Part shown: positions 31,313 to 33,114 of the stretch, piece by piece
How positions within the stretch are numbered: position 1 is the stretch's first letter
Layout: each line of letters starts with the position of its first letter
Notes under the pieces: model-generated
What the model saw: the letters and a program-made list of their open reading frames with translations, nothing else
Database searches by the model: none
What the model was told of the DNA's origin: nothing
Made by a program: the position numbers and the translations under genes
Origin: an uncultured Chthonomonas sp.
GTDB lineage: Bacteria > Armatimonadota > Chthonomonadetes > Chthonomonadales > Chthonomonadaceae
Assembly: GCA_903919615.1 (NCBI GenBank)
Contig: CAIXIX010000264.1
Location: 1-33,114, forward strand
Direction: 5' to 3'
Length of the DNA: 33,114 nt

Positions 31313-31504
31313 GCGCGTTACTAGCTCTTGAGTTTGGTTTGCCTCGATTGAGCGCTGCCGTTCGCTCCGACCTTTATGGGGCGAGTTGCGGCCCGTTTTG
31401 CACGGATGAGGGTTCGACTTTCGATGCCGCGCAATGCGGCTAGATCATCCAGTTCTTTTTATCGGTGCCTGAGCCTCACCGTGTCTTCTTCACAGACGCG
31501 CCTG

Positions 31505-32458
31505 CTATTGCGGCGAACGGCGGCGGCGCGATAGTCGACCGACCACAAGCCCGGCTGCCAGGAGGAGTGCGACCGATCCAGGTTCTGGAGTGGAGTGTAG
31601 TGACCCAAGACCAGAAGCGGGAGCGAGATCATCCAGCCCCACCACTAAGGCATTCTGCGTCAGAGTGTTTGCGCCGAGGTTGAACTGATAGATGTGGGAA
31701 TCTCCCGCTGAGGCAATCCAAATGTTGCCTGCTCCATCGGAGGTGATGCCGTCTGGCAAATTCAGACTGCCGAAGAAGTGGTTGGTCGCCGAGTTCAGGT
31801 TGTTGGGGTCAATCTCAACAACGCCGTTGCTGAAGAGCGAAGATGCAAAGAGCATTCCTGTATACGGGTCGAAAGTCAATCCGTCGAGGCTATCCATTCC
31901 TGCGCTGGTGGCGAGTATCGCACCGGTGACCGGATCGATCTGCGCCACATACTTTCCGGTTGGACCGCCGTACCGATAGCCGAGATTCGCAAACAGTCGC
32001 CCTGAAGCGTCGTAAGTCAGACCTTCTGGATTGAGGCCCGGTGAGAGCAGCGTCGTCACAACGTTGGTGTTCAGATTTACCCGGTCAATTTTGCCGCCCA
32101 AGTACTCGCTCACAAGCACGCTGTTTCCGCCGGGTTCCAGGGTGAGGTCTGCAGGCTCATTAAATCCCGTCGCAATCAGAGTGTCTGTATTCGTGAACGG
32201 GTCGAATCGCCGCAGTTCACCAGTATATAACTGCGTGTAGATAATGCGTCCGGCACCGTCGAAGATGAGGCTATCGGCAGCACTCGGAGTGTTGAGAAGA
32301 AGACTGACACCAAGGGTGTTTGTGTCTACTTTGTTGATCTTGCTGCCGGAGATCGAAGTAGCATAAAGCTCTTCGGCGGTGGCAGCCGGGGCGAGACACG
32401 CAAATCCTGACAGGTTGGCAAAGCACAGGGCGAGCAATAGCTTCGAGAATCGCATCAT
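31505..32458 (-). CDS. PEP-CTERM beta-propeller protein
   Basis: The 317-residue protein has a signal peptide (cut near PAATAEE), then five to six blades of SMP-30/NHL type: repeated units such as SLIFDGAGRIIYTQLYTGELRRFDP, NPEGLTYDASGRLFAN, LDGLTFDPYTGMLFASS and LPDGITSDGAGNIWIAS. The end is a full PEP-CTERM sorting signal: STPEPGS, a hydrophobic helix and the basic RLSRRRRSPQ. Such proteins are exported, cut by exosortase and probably anchored at the cell surface or shed into exopolysaccharide. No exosortase gene is in the window. AAGGGA lies 7 nt before the first of two adjacent ATG codons. The ligand of the propeller is unknown. Confidence 0.9.
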   Translation of the reverse strand: MMRFSKLLLALCFANLSGFACLAPAATAEELYATSISGSKINKVDTNTLGVSLLLNTPSAADSLIFDGAGRIIYTQLYTGELRRFDPFTNTDTLIATGFNEPADLTLEPGGNSVLVSEYLGGKIDRVNLNTNVVTTLLSPGLNPEGLTYDASGRLFANLGYRYGGPTGKYVAQIDPVTGAILATSAGMDSLDGLTFDPYTGMLFASSLFSNGVVEIDPNNLNSATNHFFGSLNLPDGITSDGAGNIWIASAGDSHIYQFNLGANTLTQNALVVGLDDLAPASGLGSLHSTPEPGSVALLLAAGLVVGRLSRRRRSPQ

Positions 32459-32497
32459 TGGACCATCCCTTCAGCACGAAAATTTTGTTGCCGGCAC

Positions 32498-32528
32498 ACC
32501 AGATTGGTCTGGTTTGCTACAAATTGTA
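32498..32528 (-). promoter_or_regulatory. Dyad and -10-like element upstream of the PEP-CTERM gene
   Basis: On the minus strand TACAAT (32528-32523) is followed by the dyad ACCAGA-CCAA-TCTGGT (32513-32498), about 40 nt before the start codon. The -35 is not convincing. The dyad could be an operator in the leader. Confidence 0.35.
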
Positions 32529-32605
32529 CCAGTGTTTTTGCGTGGAAATTGCACGTGCCTTACCATTCCTCTCGTAGATCACCTTTACAACGCTGTCGTG
32601 CGTTA

Positions 32606-32841
32606 TCGTCGATTGGCTCTACTCTTCGGCGGGGTCTATTGCCCCGTGATAGTGATTTCGCAGGGCTCCGCGTGGTTTGAGTTATTCTTTTCGTCGGTTG
32701 CTCTGACCTCCGGATCAGAGTTTTGCCCCGTGATAGTGATTTTGCGGTGCTCCGCGAGGTTGAGGTGTTTGTTTTTTCGTCGGTTGGTGTACGCTTCGTA
32801 GGAAGCTATTGCCCCGTGATAGTGCTTTCGCAGGGCTCCGC
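32606..32841. repeat. Tandem array of about 85-bp units with variable 22-nt spacers
   Basis: A conserved core starting TTGCCCCGTGATAGTG and ending TCGTCGGTTG occurs at 32639-32700 and 32723-32786. A third copy starts at 32809, and the tail of an earlier one lies at 32606-32615. The segments between cores are 23, 22 and 22 nt and share little sequence. Two of them fold as hairpins (CTCTGA/TCAGAG at 32701-32720; GCTTC/GAAGC at 32793-32806). Identity between cores is roughly 80 percent by eye. Confidence 0.75.
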
Positions 32842-32853
32842 CCCGCACCCCGC

Positions 32854-32880
32854 TAAGGAGGGCTAGCGCCGCCCTCCTTA
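32854..32880. repeat. Strong hairpin at the end of the repeat array
   Basis: TAAGGAGGGC (32854-32863) pairs perfectly with GCCCTCCTTA (32871-32880) around a 7-nt loop. It follows a GC-rich GGGCTCCGCCCCGCACCCCGC segment. There is no U-tract, so it resembles a dispersed REP-like element more than a terminator. The stop codon of the minus-strand frame below lies in its right arm. Confidence 0.6.
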
Positions 32881-33114
32881 GAAACCTCCCGCGATTTGAA
32901 AAAGGGCCTCAACACGGACCATCTCCACGCCTATTGAAGTGGGGTTTGTATTTGACAGCTCATAATCGGCGAGTCGATGGTGCCCCGGTGTTTCGGCTTT
33001 GCGTTCGCTGAGAGTCTCTGCCCGGCCGGATTGGAAGGTTGACGTGGACGGTGTTTTCTTATCTGCAATTGAATGGTTCTGTGCATGCATCAGGTAGGCG
33101 CGATCATTGTCCCC
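32878..33114 (-). CDS. Possible C-terminal end of a gene running off the window
   Basis: On the minus strand the frame is open from the window edge to TAA at 32880-32878 and encodes 78 residues ending RVEALFQIAGGF. The composition is polar and no domain is recognised. It may be the tail of a real gene beyond the edge or noncoding sequence; only the neighbouring sequence can decide. Confidence 0.25.
   Translation of the reverse strand, partial: GDNDRAYLMHAQNHSIADKKTPSTSTFQSGRAETLSERKAETPGHHRLADYELSNTNPTSIGVEMVRVEALFQIAGGF

Noticed and set aside
31129-31443. Plus-strand 104-codon frame upstream of higA
   Set aside because: It starts with GTG without a ribosome site, has no recognisable domain, and runs through nested inverted repeats that explain the sequence better as noncoding.
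32379-32801. Plus-strand 140-codon frame near the end of the window
   Set aside because: It crosses the start of the well-supported PEP-CTERM gene in antisense and continues through the tandem repeats, with no domain of its own.
32606-32841. CRISPR array
   Set aside because: Cores are about 62 bp and diverged, spacers are self-complementary, there are too few units, and no cas gene is present.

Overview
The window reads as a chromosomal segment of a free-living bacterium with an envelope that takes lipoproteins, PEP-CTERM proteins and many secreted enzymes. Housekeeping genes (rpmB, lipB, alaS, a tRNA-Ala) are mixed with secreted carbohydrate-active families common in Armatimonadota, Planctomycetota and Acidobacteriota: DUF1080, DUF2961/GH172, DUF1680/GH127, pectate-lyase-type beta-helices, a YHYH protein and a PEP-CTERM protein. 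I lean to Armatimonadota, but this is a judgement from gene content and not a proof. Promoters of sigma-70 type (TTGACA-17/18-TATACT class) are unusually clear, Shine-Dalgarno sites are strong, and several genes use TTG or GTG starts.

Layout. 1-1500: a well-marked promoter drives a membrane protein with zinc ribbons and an L7/L12-like C-terminal domain plus a glutaredoxin, ending at a perfect bidirectional terminator shared with convergent rpmB. 1513-6640: rpmB, lipB, a divergent Methyltransf_32 gene, a YHYH protein, and a PadR regulator with a HAAS-type membrane partner behind an obvious operator. 6668-14712 (minus): GH172, alaS, an alkaline-phosphatase-like membrane protein translationally overlapping alaS, and a DUF1080 protein. 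14835-21072 (minus): six closely spaced genes that look like one envelope operon (lipoprotein with FG-rich tail, DUF3352 protein, two unknowns, a Gly/Ser/Phe-rich membrane protein, an M48 metalloprotease). 21374-25347: an MFS transporter, GH127, a HEAT-like protein.

25433-27670 carries a two-domain secreted beta-helix protein split by one in-frame TGA. A tRNA-Ala(CGC) with its own promoter and terminator follows. Immediately downstream lie decayed repeats, including a hairpin that copies the tRNA anticodon arm, and an accessory stretch to about 31.4 kb: a PD-(D/E)XK nuclease-like gene (DUF6602-like), a HEPN/DUF4145-like gene, a fragment of a second copy of the nuclease gene's 3' end, a frameshifted radC remnant and a higA-type antitoxin with no visible toxin. 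This looks like a worn tRNA-adjacent defence island. The window ends with a PEP-CTERM beta-propeller gene and a tandem array of about 85-bp units with variable 22-nt hairpin spacers.

Most novel-looking items: the split beta-helix gene, the anticodon-arm mimic and repeats beside tRNA-Ala, the six-gene envelope block with FG-rich proteins, the L7/L12-like membrane zinc-ribbon protein, and the 32.6-32.9 kb repeat array. All assignments are by reading motifs; no database search was possible.
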